From positions 5,298,601 to 5,362,600 of the forward strand of contig CM049319.1 of assembly GCA_026874595.1 (NCBI GenBank): a stretch of DNA of 64,000 nt. The letters are read 5' to 3'. Source of the DNA: Sipunculus nudus (taxonomy: Eukaryota > Annelida > Sipuncula > Golfingiida > Sipunculidae). Under the pieces are notes generated by a model that searched no databases, was not told the origin of the DNA, and saw only the letters and a list, made by a program, of their open reading frames with translations. A program made the position numbers and the translations under genes. Positions 44,717-57,179 of this stretch are shown one piece after another (positions within the stretch are counted from its first letter, which is position 1; each line of letters begins with the position of its first letter).

Positions 44717-46387
44717 TGCTCAAAGCTTTCTTACCAGTGAAATTACACTTTTGGTGTCCTACATGGTGCTGGGAGACTGTTTTCAGTGTCAGATGTCACT
44801 TCTCATCAGATGATCATCAACGTTATGATACACAGACACTTGACGATACGGATACAATATTTGACTTTGTATTGTATTATTTCATTGCATTGGTGCATGG
44901 TTACAGCCTTATCCATTACTATAGTCCTGAGTGTCAGCATAGGGCATGAGGGTTCTGGTGGGGTCTTAGGTCTTAAAAAAGTCTTATTTTTTATTTTGCA
45001 TTTTAGGCCTTGAAAATTTTATCCATCCTGATATAATGAATGTGCAGAAACAGTTTGGTGATCAAACACAAGCTTGAGAAAGTTTAAGAGAAGTTTCCAC
45101 GGTTACTTGTCAAAGAAAGAACTCCGTAGATCTTCATTAGTTTTAAAGCACGGTAGGGCCATTCATGAATTTTATGTATAAATGGGTCTTATATTTCTGT
45201 CAGCTAGTCTTAAAAAGTCTTCAAAAGGTCTTAAATTTACTTTGACAAGAGATACAGGAACCCTGGGCATGTGTGTTTAGTTGTATTCTATATTTTCTGT
45301 CATGTCATAATGAAACAAGCCAGGTAGGACAAATCCATTGGCAGGCATGCCTAGCATTTTCATCATTTATTTTGCAGATTAAAAGACTCTTCCATGATAT
45401 GACTTCCTCTTTATCTGAGCTTGGGTCAGATGTCTTTGGAAATATATTTAAACCATTTTTAAGATCTGATTTTTCTCAAAATGTTGTAAAAGATATTTAT
45501 GTGAAAGGGGTATTATATATTGAAAAAATAATACTGCCATTTTATTCATTTAACTGAATTAATTGCAGTCCAGTATTACAAATGTACCCATCATGTGTTC
45601 ACTTTTTTCTTAAATATTCCATATGTAAGATTAGACGGCCACATATGTATTTATTAGGTATCTCCAGAGAGTTTATATAGATCTATATTAAACTTCCTTG
45701 GATATCTTTATTAGGAGAAATGAAGGGGTACAGCTCAAATGTAAATAATTTATAATCCCCTTTATTATTCTTTGTGAATAAATCCATTCTAACAACATCT
45801 GTACATATTCTTGAGTTCTTTATAGCATGCCAAGTGTATGATATTATAAAGATTTAGGGTTTGGGTACTAAGTGTATGTAGAGACAGTCTGAGGAGTTAC
45901 AGAGAGCGTGCTATAAAGTACTGTATAAATAAAGAAAACCAAGATTTTGTTGGAATCAGATAATCAGATGCATGGTGACTGGATTTGCACAGAAGTTGTT
46001 GTTGAACTTCCAGGGTTAAATTGAAGCTGATAATGATCAATCATTAAAAAGCATGGTGTGACCTTAAATTCAATAGGCATTCAAGTTGTAATTCACTGCA
46101 CGTAATATATCCATATTGAAAATGAATTGTATTTTTATATTATACTGCTGATCATGTTTCAGAAATAAATTTGTATAATCTTGTTTTTTTTACTTCTTTA
46201 TATATATCTGAGTGATGCTATGCTGACCTAAGTTTTCTGGGTTTTAAACAATTATCTGTTCAGTTGCTGGGCTTTTGATCTGGCATATTTGTCAGATAAT
46301 CATAGACAGCACTCATTACCGTCCCATATGTTTGGTCATATAATGCTATAGTCATTTATCATACTAAGTATATAGCCTCAAGCAGGC
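44717..46387. other. intergenic, nothing firm
   Basis: No recognised gene. An open stretch at about 45361-45557 (KRLFHDMTSSLSELGSDVFG and following) has protein-like composition but no family I recognise. Confidence 0.4.
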
Positions 46388-47010
46388 TGCACACAGAGTG
46401 GACGAGATGAGATTGAACCACACAGGACTGAGAATCCTGTAGAGTCCGCCACAATCTTTCCTGGTCCAGTCAGGTCCAATACAAGAGGGGTTGCACACAG
46501 AGCGGACCGGACCGTATAGGATTCTTTTACCCTGGTACTTTAATAAGAATCAAATCAAAGAGATACGCTTAAAGATACGCTTTTATGTATATATAGTCAT
46601 TGAACACAAAAAGAAGAGAGACATCAACGCCAGCATTTCAAACAATCATATTATTTGGATAACATGTACAGATTGTTGCTAAATTTTCAGCTAGCAAACT
46701 GAAGACAGTCCGTATTAAATCTGTATAAAATCCGTTGAAGCTATAGCTTCTCATCCGAAAGTTCTAGAAATGGAAAATTCCAAAGAACAATACACACGCA
46801 CATGAACGTCTCTACGCTCTAGACCCCTCACGCGAGCCAGCGCCCTACAAGCGAGGCTCCCATTACAACGAACTATGCCTGCGCTAAACGAATCAGAATG
46901 TCAACAGACACATGTAACACTCCTGCGCACAATATAAAACAGACGCCTGTAAAAATATATATATATATTTAAGTCCAGTCCGATTTCGTCTCGTCCCCTC
47001 GGCGTGAAGT
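46388..47010. repeat. possible old TIR transposon
   Basis: The left end TGCACACAGAGTGGACGAGA and the right end (other strand) CACGCCGAGGGGACGAGACG are partly matching inverted repeats. A further GCACACAGAGCGGACCGGAC lies at about 46493. Target duplications are not clear. Confidence 0.3.
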
Positions 47011-47577
47011 CCTATTTTTCAAGCTATGTCAGCACTTTCATCTTTTCAAAAGACCAGAGCACATACTGGTAAGTACTAAAATAGCTACAGGCAGCTTGAT
47101 CTTCTCCGTGTGGAATCAGCGCGGGGGCGCCCTATAAAGATAATAAAAATGGGACCTTATAACTTCAGCAGTAAGGAAGGTTTTTGTAAATAATATTTTG
47201 CTGTCAATGATGCCACCCACCTGACTTCTAAAACAGTATGCCTCACTGGTCTCTCTGGCCTATCCATCCAACTTTTCTCGGCTTCTTCGGTAGACACGCC
47301 CATCCCACTCCACTTGTCCGGAAACGGATACTATTTCAATTAAAAAATGATAAAATATAAGGAGTGTTTCCACTTGTTCGGAAATGGCACCATATACGGC
47401 GATTTCCAACTTTAGTTCCCCATCATGCGCTGAACACGGCTCCTTAAATTATTCCCACAATGATGTAAAAATCTTAGGAAAATCCGAAAGCCGTGTGCTC
47501 TCAAGTGGATAAATTACTAAAATTATTAAAAATATAAGACTTCACTAATACATGACCAAAATCCCACTTCTTACATC

Positions 47578-48880
47578 CTCCAATACTATGTTTCCGCGCA
47601 GATACCGCCGCTGCTGCCGCGTAACAAAGAATGGTAGCGCCACCAGGTCAAAGGTCGATTGTAGAGAGTGGTAGCGCCACCTGCAATCCTTTTTTGTGCA
47701 GTATGAATCTGGGTGTCTTTGTGATAACAGCTCAGGAATGGTTCAATGTTTTGAACTTAAATTTTGCATGTCTATAGATCTTGTACTAGACACTGGTGGC
47801 GCCACCTACAATGGTTTTCGGGTGGCGTCTATCCATGCATTTGCCATCTTTTCGTCTTACTGATTGGTCCAATGTATTTTGTTAAATTTGTACATGTTCA
47901 TAGATCTTGGATACCTCCACCTCATATTCAAGACTGGTGGCGCCATCTGCAGTCGTTTTCGCGTGGCTTTCAACCTTAAATTTGCTTTGGGTTCAATGTA
48001 TTGGTTTGAAATTTGGCACGTCCATCCATGTGAGATTTTCCGTAGACCCGACAGGTGGCGCCACCTACCTTCTCGTTTTCGTTGCCCTTATCACAGGAGC
48101 TGTTTGATGTATTGGCCCGAAATTTTTGCATATACATAGATCTTGCATACTTCAATCTAATACTCAAGATTTGTGGCCCCATCTGCAATCGTTTTCGTGT
48201 GGCCACCATCCGTGCGTTTGCTTTGGGTGAAATTGCTCATATCTCAGAAGTGATTCAATGTATTGGTCTGAAATTTGGCGTGTCCATCCATCTCGGAGAG
48301 TTTTTGAAAGACCAGACAAGTGGCATCACCTACATTCCAGTTTTCGTAGAACACATTGATGCCCTTGCTCATATCTCAGGACTGAAAAAATGCTGGCATG
48401 TTTATCCGTTTTGGAAAGCTTTTTTTGTAGATCAGAAAGATGGTGCCACCTGCTGTTCTGTTTTTTTTTTAGAATATATTGATGCTCTTATTCTCAGAAG
48501 TGGAATGGTGTCTCGGCCAGAAATTTTGCAGGATGTATCCATCTGTAGATCTGTTTTTGGTGAAAACTGCACATTTTTTGTGGAGTTTAATTGGCATCCC
48601 TGATGCCACATATTTGGTGTCATGTCATGCCATATCGGGAAAATTTGCTTGCTCAGTGGTAACACACAAAATGTATCCGTACCCGTATCTATTTCCGAAC
48701 CTCATTAAGGAAACAGCTTTATCCCTTCCATATTTGTCTGCCTTCCATGTTCAGTACCCGATGATTGGCGGACGCCGACGTACCTTATGGACAAATCTTT
48801 GCCAGTTTCTTCGTGAGGAGAACGGGACACGAAGCCGCAACCCTGTGATCGCAGTGCACTTGTCTTAAATAATGTAACAC
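47578..48880. repeat. diverged tandem repeat region with GGTGGCGCCACC palindromes
   Basis: Begins with ATACTATGTTTCCGCGC and a CCGCCGCTGCTGCC tract, resembling the head of Helentron-like family A. Then come diverged units of about 120-160 bp, each with a CTCATATCTCAGAA or TTCAATGTATTGG motif, an AAATTTGGC motif, and a GGTGGCGCCACC or degraded version. Perfect palindromes lie at 47795-47806 and 48054-48065. Open frames here are by-products. Confidence 0.55.
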
Positions 48881-49509
48881 AATTTATCAGTAAGCAGCTA
48901 ACTTAAGCATAAACATCAATTATTTCTGCACGATGAGACTGACCTGATTTCCTAAAATGAGGAAAGTAGCATGTTGCTGTAGCCTGTTATCACCAAAACC
49001 AAACAAGAACACCGTATGTAAGTGTATTATATAAGCTTATTTTTAGTTTTCTTTAATATCTCCGAAACCGTTTGTCCAATCAGGAAAGTCTAAACACACT
49101 GCACAGCTTTTAGCCAAAGATAGATCTTTTGACCCCAGAAATATCCCTTTCTTTGAAAAGAAAAAAAAAATTAATCAAAAAGTCCTGGGTCACAAAACGG
49201 ATGTGATAGTGTGAGATGTGATAGTGTCAGAGGCTGTTTCTTAGTCCTAGTCACCTAGAGCTTTTGTGACATGGTACTTTGGGCCGATGTCGTCACAGAA
49301 TAGGAGAGTGCCCACTGAAGTATTTAAGCCTCCTTTATAAATCAGATAACCTCCAGTTAATAAAATAGTAATAACAGTTTTTTCTGCCAGAAAATGGACT
49401 CGGCTAATCTTAATTTAATTGCATTTATCGTTCACAGCCAGGTGTGTCATATCATAATGAATGGCAAATTGGGTAATTTTCCTTGACCTGTGTCCCTTAA
49501 AGAATCAGC
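48881..49509. other. intergenic, nothing recognised
   Basis: No supportable gene and no ordered repeat. Confidence 0.5.
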
Positions 49510-49514
49510 CGTAC

Positions 49515-49640
49515 AGCTCGGCCACTGACCAGTGGCCACTGAGGGGCTGTCCTGGACCTGTCAGCACTGAGATTACACCCCTGTGTACCCGTGTGTTTAT
49601 CTGTTTGACTGGACGTTCACGTCAATGCCCTCAGCGTCGA
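49515..49640 (+). repeat. dispersed CTGACCAGTG repeat, copy 1
   Basis: Contains CCACTGACCAGTGGCCACTG, then ACCTGTCAGCACTG, CCTGTGTACC and GACTGGACGTTCACG. It aligns over about 100 bp with 51460-51585. Confidence 0.6.
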
Positions 49641-51459
49641 ACTGTCACGATCTGTCCGGACTGATTTAATACGCCAGCCTACCTGAACGCCAAGCTTGTC
49701 AATCAGCGCACAATGTAAAGGTCATGAGGTCATATGAATATGCATTTATATTTAAAATCTGAATCTTATTTGGCAGGTTTGCTTTGCTGTAGGGACATGA
49801 AAAAGAAAAGAAAGATTATGCACTAATTTTCATATAAAAAAATATTTATTACGTTTCTTATTACGTGTATTATTCTGACACGGGCAGAGTTGTAAGATAA
49901 TCGATTATTTTCTTGTTTCTGTTGCTCTGTCATAAGAAGTCTTGGATAAATTATATGATGTATATAATATTATATATTATAATATAATATAATAAATATA
50001 ATGTGATATAATATAATATAAAGTGAAATAATATAATATATTATATTTATATGACCACATTTGATGATCATTTTACTAATTGACAGCTGAATTTTTAATA
50101 ACAGATGGGCCTATCTTCCTTGCTTTTCATGTCGTTATAACGATTATTTAAATTCAGTAACATAACTAACATTTCCAGCATCATATGTATGATATGCTAT
50201 TGTAAGAACAAATGCATAAATATATATACCGGTGTATTCAAGTTTTTGCAAAACAACCAAGATATCTCACTGAGGTAATTAAACAAGGACCCATATCATC
50301 TCTCTAGCCACTGAGGCAATATCAGCTCTATAGATATATAAATGGGGAAACCTGTGTGTGACGTCAACGTTTTAAGCAACCTGAGCGAACTTGTCCAGCA
50401 CCTCTCCTCCCCTTAAAGTCCTGCATTTGTCAGGGCGTTAACTTCACCGTACACTGTTCTCATAGACCTGACCCCGTACACACCTCTGTGCACCTGTGTT
50501 CCCTGATTTGTACTCAAAACCCGATATTTCTGACCTGTCGTTCACCTCGCCTATTGACCACTGGTCAGTAAGAAGAGGAAGACTGCACTCGCCAGTTTAT
50601 ATGCTTGCTTGGTCATCCACTTAGCCGCCCCCGGGCTTGCCCTTGTTCGAGCTTGTCCTGCAACCAAGCAGTCAAGGCCCCGGCCGCTTCTCTTTATATA
50701 CAGAATTCCTGGTTTTATTTAAAGTCGTGTACATTGACGTATGTAATGTGAAAAGAGAGTGCTTGAGTGTGGCTTGTATCCTCTACATATTTAACAATTT
50801 ATTATTCAATCCTTCAGTAGATCATCGATTGGACGCTTATCAATAAGACAGTGCCACAAACGTTACAATAAAGAAATATACCTCTATGGCGACTCTTTGC
50901 TTACTCAGCTAAACAGTTTTGTATCATGTACAGAAAGGAACACAACAAGTAATAATTTAATTATGCTGCATTCTTTGTTTCCCTTTTTGGTGTTGCGAAC
51001 CATATATATACTCTGTGATATATTTTGATTAATGCTTTAATGTAGGATAGATTCACAATAGACAATAACGTAGTAATGATTCATCATAGGGGTATTAATG
51101 TATAACATAAGGTTAATGAAACAAATATTTATTTTTTTAATAATTATTTTTGGTCCAGTACTTTAAGATGGCACAGTCTATTGAATGATAATGGAAATGA
51201 CCATAGGATACTAGCGACAGGTTATAATTATTGTTTAGCCTTCTAGACTATAGATTTTCGTGGACTGAATCTGCAGCTGAGATATAAAAACGGATCCCTC
51301 GGGTTCAAATGGGATCTTCCCAATTTTCACTTGTTCATTCTTGCGGGGATCGAACTTGAGACTTTCGGTCCAACCCGCGAACGATCAGGATAAGCTTGAC
51401 CTTGAGTCCATGATCGCTTTCAAGTTCCGGGAGGTGTTTGACGGCCCTGTACTCGGTAA
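49641..51459. other. intergenic
   Basis: An AT-only stretch (TATAATATAATATA type) lies at about 49960-50050. A reverse copy of the CTGACCAGTG motif lies at about 50558-50576, next to ACACCTCTGTGCACCTGTGT. No supportable gene. Confidence 0.5.
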
Positions 51460-51585
51460 CTGACCAGTGTCCAGTGATGGACTTCCCGTACCTGGCAGCA
51501 CTGGATGGGCACTCCTGCGTGTTGGTGTTTACCTGGTTTATTGGACGTGTACCCCGGCTGGCTCCCTGAGCACCGGCTTGTCCTC
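51460..51585 (+). repeat. dispersed CTGACCAGTG repeat, copy 2
   Basis: GGTAACTGACCAGTGTCCAG, then ACCTGGCAGCACTGGATG, ACTCCTGCGTGTTGG and TTTATTGGACGTGTACC, in the same order as copy 1. Confidence 0.6.
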
Positions 51586-52334
51586 GGTCACTGTCCGGTC
51601 CGGGAGACCCAGATTATTCATTATATACTTAGCCCTGCTATTATAATCAGCTCACAGGTTAACGTGTTAGCACACGCTGACATGTGGCTGGCTCGGATTA
51701 AACAGATCGATGAACAGAGGAAAATAGATCAGAGAAGCCTGCACGAGCGCAACGCTATCCTGAGTGACAGTATCAAACATTTTAAAGCTAATTCTCTTCA
51801 CAATAATAAATTATTCTTATACACATTAAATTTTAATATGGACCATATCCAACATGTTTTTTATATCTTTCACTCTCATTTGATTATGTACAGTGAGAAT
51901 GGACTCAGTTTACCTTTTACAAGTTTCATTACAATCTTCGTGGGCGCAAGGTCTGTGGTTCGTTTGAGCACATACCTTGCTTCAGCGAGCCCCCGTGCCT
52001 GTCATTTCATGAATTATTGATAAGACAATTGAATTAATCAGATGGCTCGCGTACAGCCCGTCCACGCGGCGGGAAAGACTATTTTTACTTCAATCGTCTG
52101 GCGATGGGAGACGTTATGTAGATTCTGACCCTTCATACAAAGGCTTGTAAACCTGGTGGGTTTCAGGTGCATGTGACGTCGTTGACAAGACGTGTGAACA
52201 GTTTTGATTTCTGTGTACCGTTTGTAACCAGGGAGTTGGTAAGTCGTTATGGTTTCGGCTCCATCACATGTGCACCTGTTCAAAATTCATGATAAAGCAG
52301 GGCCAGTATAGGCCCACTAAAGCAAGGTCTCTGA

Positions 52335-52813
52335 CAGTGATGTAGGACTCGAGTCCACTTTTTATCGAGGGTCCAGGACTCGGATTTGTACTTGGACTCG
52401 GAGGTAAGGACTCGAGAATTTAGGCCTACTCCATCTCGAGTTCAGTAAAAAAGGAAAGCTCTTTAAAATAGTATGGGGGCTTATATAAAAGCGAAAACGA
52501 TTACCAGGATATTACAAAAAACGGTTATATATTAACAAATAGGTCTTCACTGGGAGATACATGTAATTACACATTCATGTTAAAAGAGTGTGTAAAATTA
52601 ACATAAAAGCACACGTGATAACCTCAAATTTTTTTTTCAATTTCTTAGAATAAGGATATATATACTTGCATTGGACTCAGACTTATACCCGGGTTCCATG
52701 TGACTCGGACTCGAAGGCTGAACATGGACTTGAACCGACACGACTTGGACTCGGACTCGAGCTGCCCAAACTCGGACTTGGACTCGGATATTGTGGATTC
52801 GACTTCATCACTG
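52335..52813. mobile_element. hAT-type MITE rich in GGACTCGGACT
   Basis: 479 bp with termini CAGTGATG that continue as AGNACTCG-like inverted repeats on both ends. The 8-bp flanks are GTCTCTGA (52327-52334) and GTCTCTGC (52814-52821), 7 of 8 matching. An 8-bp duplication and a CAGTG start fit hAT elements. Subterminal GGACTCGGACT-type repeats fill both ends. No coding capacity. Confidence 0.75.
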
Positions 52814-52821
52814 GTCTCTGC

Positions 52822-54894
52822 TAAATTAACCGAGTAAGAAACTTAGCTCCCAGGTTTGTATATTTTTATAACTCGTCGCTGACTGGAGCTAATGGAGGTT
52901 TTACTGTTTGTATTTGTTTGAATATGGAAAACCGGCCTTATATAAAACAACAATATGTGTACAACGGAGTCGTTTGGTTGAGACAGCCAGTGTGTTTTAC
53001 CCGAGTTGATACAGAATAACTTTAGGTGGGCATTAAATGACATTTAAACATGCAACATCAATGCACTTTGATCATAGATCACAGGGACCTAATCTGTTGT
53101 TCTAGCTTTATAAAGAACATGTCTACAAGTATAGTATGACAAGTAAAGTATGACCTTTATGTGTCTATTGTGGCTTCTTGAGGGGTAAACTTGTAGTTGT
53201 TGTCTATTTACAGGAACCTCAGGGGGTGTAAATTGTGCATGGTTGTGATATCAGTTTAGTAGTGGCGCCACCTATATATACACCTTATATTGAGTTACCA
53301 CCCGCATGATCAATATGTCATTAAATTTGAGACTCATGCCTGCAGCCGGTAGAACCGTCCTGTGATATTTAGTGTACCATATACACATTTAAATTATGTA
53401 TGAAATTTCATTAGCAAAATTTATATTTCTACGAAGACAACATTTCAGTTAAATCAGTGTAAGGCGTGCTCACGTGAATCTTAAAATCAATATCTCCGTA
53501 AAATCTGTTGATGATAGCCGTAAACTCTCTTCAAATGTTTCCAACGGATATGATTTTATGCAGGCATATATGAAAACACTTGAATTGTCAAATATTGCAG
53601 TCAGCGAGATTAAAGTTATATAAAACAGCTTTTTGGGGGAAATAATTTATATGTTTGTACCCTTTTAAATCCTCTTGCTAAAATATAAATAAACAATCAA
53701 CTTAAAAAGACCAACGTCTTTAAATTTTCCCATATCGTCTTAGAGATATGGAAAAATTAAGATTTGTTGTAGTTCGCAGAACTGTCACCCAGTTGGCGCC
53801 CCAAAGTTTATTTTTCATCCATATTTCTGAGACATGGCCTGGTGATCAAGTCGGTGCCTGGCCGGATGATGGGAGAAAGCCAGACTAAAAAGGCAAGTGG
53901 AATGCTTCAGCTTAATAAATTTTAGTGACAACTGGCCTATATGTAGCATTTGAAGGTTTTCAGGATGTATAAATACGTTGCTTCTTTCTGTCTGGCATTT
54001 TGAGATTTTACCAACAGCAATCAACCTTTTTCACCGTTCTCAAACTTATGTGTTGCAAACTTATATGCAATCCTAGGAATATTATTACATGGCTATCTAA
54101 TATTCACTGGATAGTCTTTAACATTCAAGACGGAATGCGAATCACAATCTAGGTTGAATTACTATTTCCGAAGTCTAATATGGCATCATAGTATGTATAT
54201 GAAACAAATTACCTATTATGATCCAAAAATCACAACAAAAAGTTGAAAAACCAAGGATATCTAAATCTAATGTTATTTTGTACGAGCACTTAAGAAATTG
54301 GGGAGCGTCAGATATAAAAAAAAATATTTATAAATGAAGAAATATCAAATAGAAGACTATGATAGTAATAATTAAACATGAATTAAAAATAGGATCTAGG
54401 CCCAACAGGGCCAATTAATCAAGCCAGTTATCCTTATCTCACCTTTGGCGATAAAACCTATCACTTATTGAACATTACCCTGCCGTCCCAACCTTGCCGT
54501 ATAGGTCAAATCAAAACCAAGTGTCTCCAAAAGCTAATTGCTGTACCCTGCACATATTGATTATCCACAAAGTTCACTATACGATGAATGAAATCCTTTT
54601 TTTCGGGCATTATGTTAATCAGGGAACAGTTTAATATTCTACTCAAGTAAAACTGTGTAAAAATTGAAATTTCGTCAAATTTGACGAAATTGTATCCTAG
54701 ACATCCTAGTCCATGCATACATTACAATTAATACTTGTTTATTACTGATTAAAATGATGACAAAATGTACTAGTCTTAAGGACTTTTATATGAATTGAAG
54801 AAAATGTATGGTCAAATTTATTGAGATTAAAATGAAATCCTAAAATCCTAAAAATATTGCTATCCTGGTAACATTGAGCAAGGACACGTACAGG
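52822..54894. other. intergenic, nothing recognised
   Basis: No supportable gene. An isolated AGTGGCGCCACCT motif lies at 53269. Otherwise AT-rich. Confidence 0.5.
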
Positions 54895-54985
54895 GTCAAC
54901 TGTGTTATCAAGACGCCATGGACAGGGACGGTGGGGTCGAGGACAACTGGCCACCGGTCAGTGTAACGGATAGGTAAGGCCAATA
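54895..54985 (-). repeat. dispersed CTGACCAGTG repeat, reverse copy
   Basis: On the minus strand it reads GTTACACTGACCGGTGGCCA, then TGTCCTCGACCCC and CCCTGTCCATGG. It matches the start of copies 1 and 2, but shorter. Confidence 0.45.
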
Positions 54986-57112
54986 AGAGCTCATTATTTT
55001 CACTATTAGCAAGTGAATTAATTTGCCTCGGCTAATTGCACCTGCCTTGATCCCCCGGCTCCCGACTGTCAGCAGACCACTGTGGGTCAAAGATAGTATA
55101 TATTGAAGACTCATTTAAACAGTGGCTGTCTGAATGTGCTTTCCTTGCATATTGTGTATATGCAATATCGTGTTGACCTGATCAAGAAGTTTAAATGGAA
55201 CCTTCCGGACCCAATCTAACAGTGGCAAACCTAATTTTATATGAATTTTGAAATTCATCACTAAATGGTAAAGGACGACAAACTGCCAGTCAAAATAATA
55301 AGGAGTGTAGCGCCTCTTACTGGATAATAGTTAAAGTATCATAAAACGAGCACATGTTGGCATGAAGTTATGGGACCTGCCGTTTAATTACATACAAGTA
55401 CGTATACATGTTACTCCAGGTCAATCTAATTATATTATCATATAACACACTTGAATATATAAAGTATATATTAATATAGATTTTGTATGAACTGAACTAT
55501 ATTCCTGGAAGAAATACATTTTTTTTCTTTCAAATTTTTCTACAAAAACATAAGGTTTTGTGATTTGTTTAAAGCTATTGGCACATATATTAGCCGTAAC
55601 AACCCGACTCAGTAGGCAATCGGATATTTGGGCAGGAAAGCCTACTGGGACCAGTAATCTGGTCCTAACGCCAGAGGGTCGATATGACGCTACACATATA
55701 TGAGCACTGTCAACTCGGAGTGACGTCAGCATCAGGGAAAATCCCTGTGACTAAACATTTAAGATCTCATCTATAAAGCTTAGTATATATAACACAGTCA
55801 GCCCTATTTTATCAGGGAAGAATAAAAACAACATTTATTGCTAGATTAAGGTTACATTTCTAAATGTTTTCCTGTGACATCATACTTTGCCTCAGCCAAT
55901 CACATCAGGGTCCAGTCTTTGTCCTCTGTCTGGAAACAATGCACCATACACATAATACGTTTATCTAACCTTCAGTCTTGGCCAGGATTGGTTGGTATGA
56001 TACTATGTCACGGCGGCCATTATAAAGGCAAACACCATTCAGACAGTCACAAATGTTGTTACACTTAACTGTCTCTATATTTGTTTGTGTTTGACATATA
56101 TTATATGTCAAAATAACAGGCAGACCAGACATTAACACACTCAATGAAAAACTCTGAGACTAAAAATAAAAAATACAATGCAAATAAATGGGTAACTTAT
56201 AGATCCGGGGGGGGGGGGGGGAGGGGTGTCTTCAGCACAAATATCACAATAATCCCGCTACCGTACTGAGTCCATAATCCGATCAACAATGAAAAAGTTC
56301 AAAATGCTTCAGATCACGTGACTCCTCGCTTTCATGTTACCTCTAGACGTTATGGTGGTCCCTGGCGTAATCCATGTGTACATGGAGCATAGTACAATCC
56401 CGGCGGAATGATGGTCACAACACACAACTGGTTCTTACTGCGGTATAACTGTTAAATTGCCGTAAAATACAATTCGAGTGCCGCACACCGAATGTTCTAG
56501 CAGGGTTTCTCAGCTGCAGTCTACTGTAGCCCTCCAGTTGCCGGATATCGAACAAACGCACTCTGGGGCGAAATTCAGCACCATCATAGTTTCGCGTCAA
56601 GACAAAGTTCCTGGGAGCGCGCACCATCACAAGAATGCCTTTACTTCGGCAAACAATATTACTGTATCTGAAGTACTTTACAGATCGAGTATCAACAAGG
56701 TGGCCTCCCTCAGACGTAGACTGTCAATAACCACTGAGGCGATCGCCAATCTCGACACACAAAGTTAGCAGACCAGCTGGTTGGACCAGCTACTGAAGCA
56801 GGCTCAGGTGACGCTACACTCACGAAGCGCTCCGGCTCTTCTCCAGATTACTGGGAAACGCCTTATATGAGATTCCTGACATCACAGATCCCGCTAGACT
56901 TCTCCGCCAATCAGCTGTTCCATCCACGATGTCCGTCTCAACACACATCAAACTTAACGCAGACGCGCCCCCCAGCTTTGAATTCGTGGGAAAACTGCCC
57001 TATACAAATTCGCAGACAACACGTCGCCTACCAGACACACTTACTGTGGAGACCGTCATACGAGATCAGTTCTCACGATCATTTACACTCCCCGTAATGA
57101 TGCTAATTTTGA

Positions 57113-57116
<4 letters not shown>
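54986..57116. other. intergenic
   Basis: No supportable gene. A poly-G run lies at 56207-56221. Short frames at 56478-57192 lack homology and splice support. Confidence 0.5.

Positions 57117-57177
<61 letters not shown>
57117..57177. repeat. (TA)n microsatellite
   Basis: About 30 TA units. Confidence 0.95.

Positions 57178-57179
<2 letters not shown>

Noticed and set aside
45361..45557. Protein-like frame downstream of RFWD3
   Set aside because: Composition is suggestive, but no family was recognised and there is no second exon or start context.
47864..48139. Overlapping frames suggesting a repeated protein family
   Set aside because: They follow the period of the DNA repeat in several frames at once, so they are by-products of the tandem units.
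48055..48603. 182-codon open frame
   Set aside because: It lies in a diverged tandem repeat region; the frame reads through repeat units and has no domain.
51505..52020. 171-codon open frame
   Set aside because: It overlaps the dispersed CTGACCAGTG repeat and then low-complexity sequence. No domain, and weak composition.
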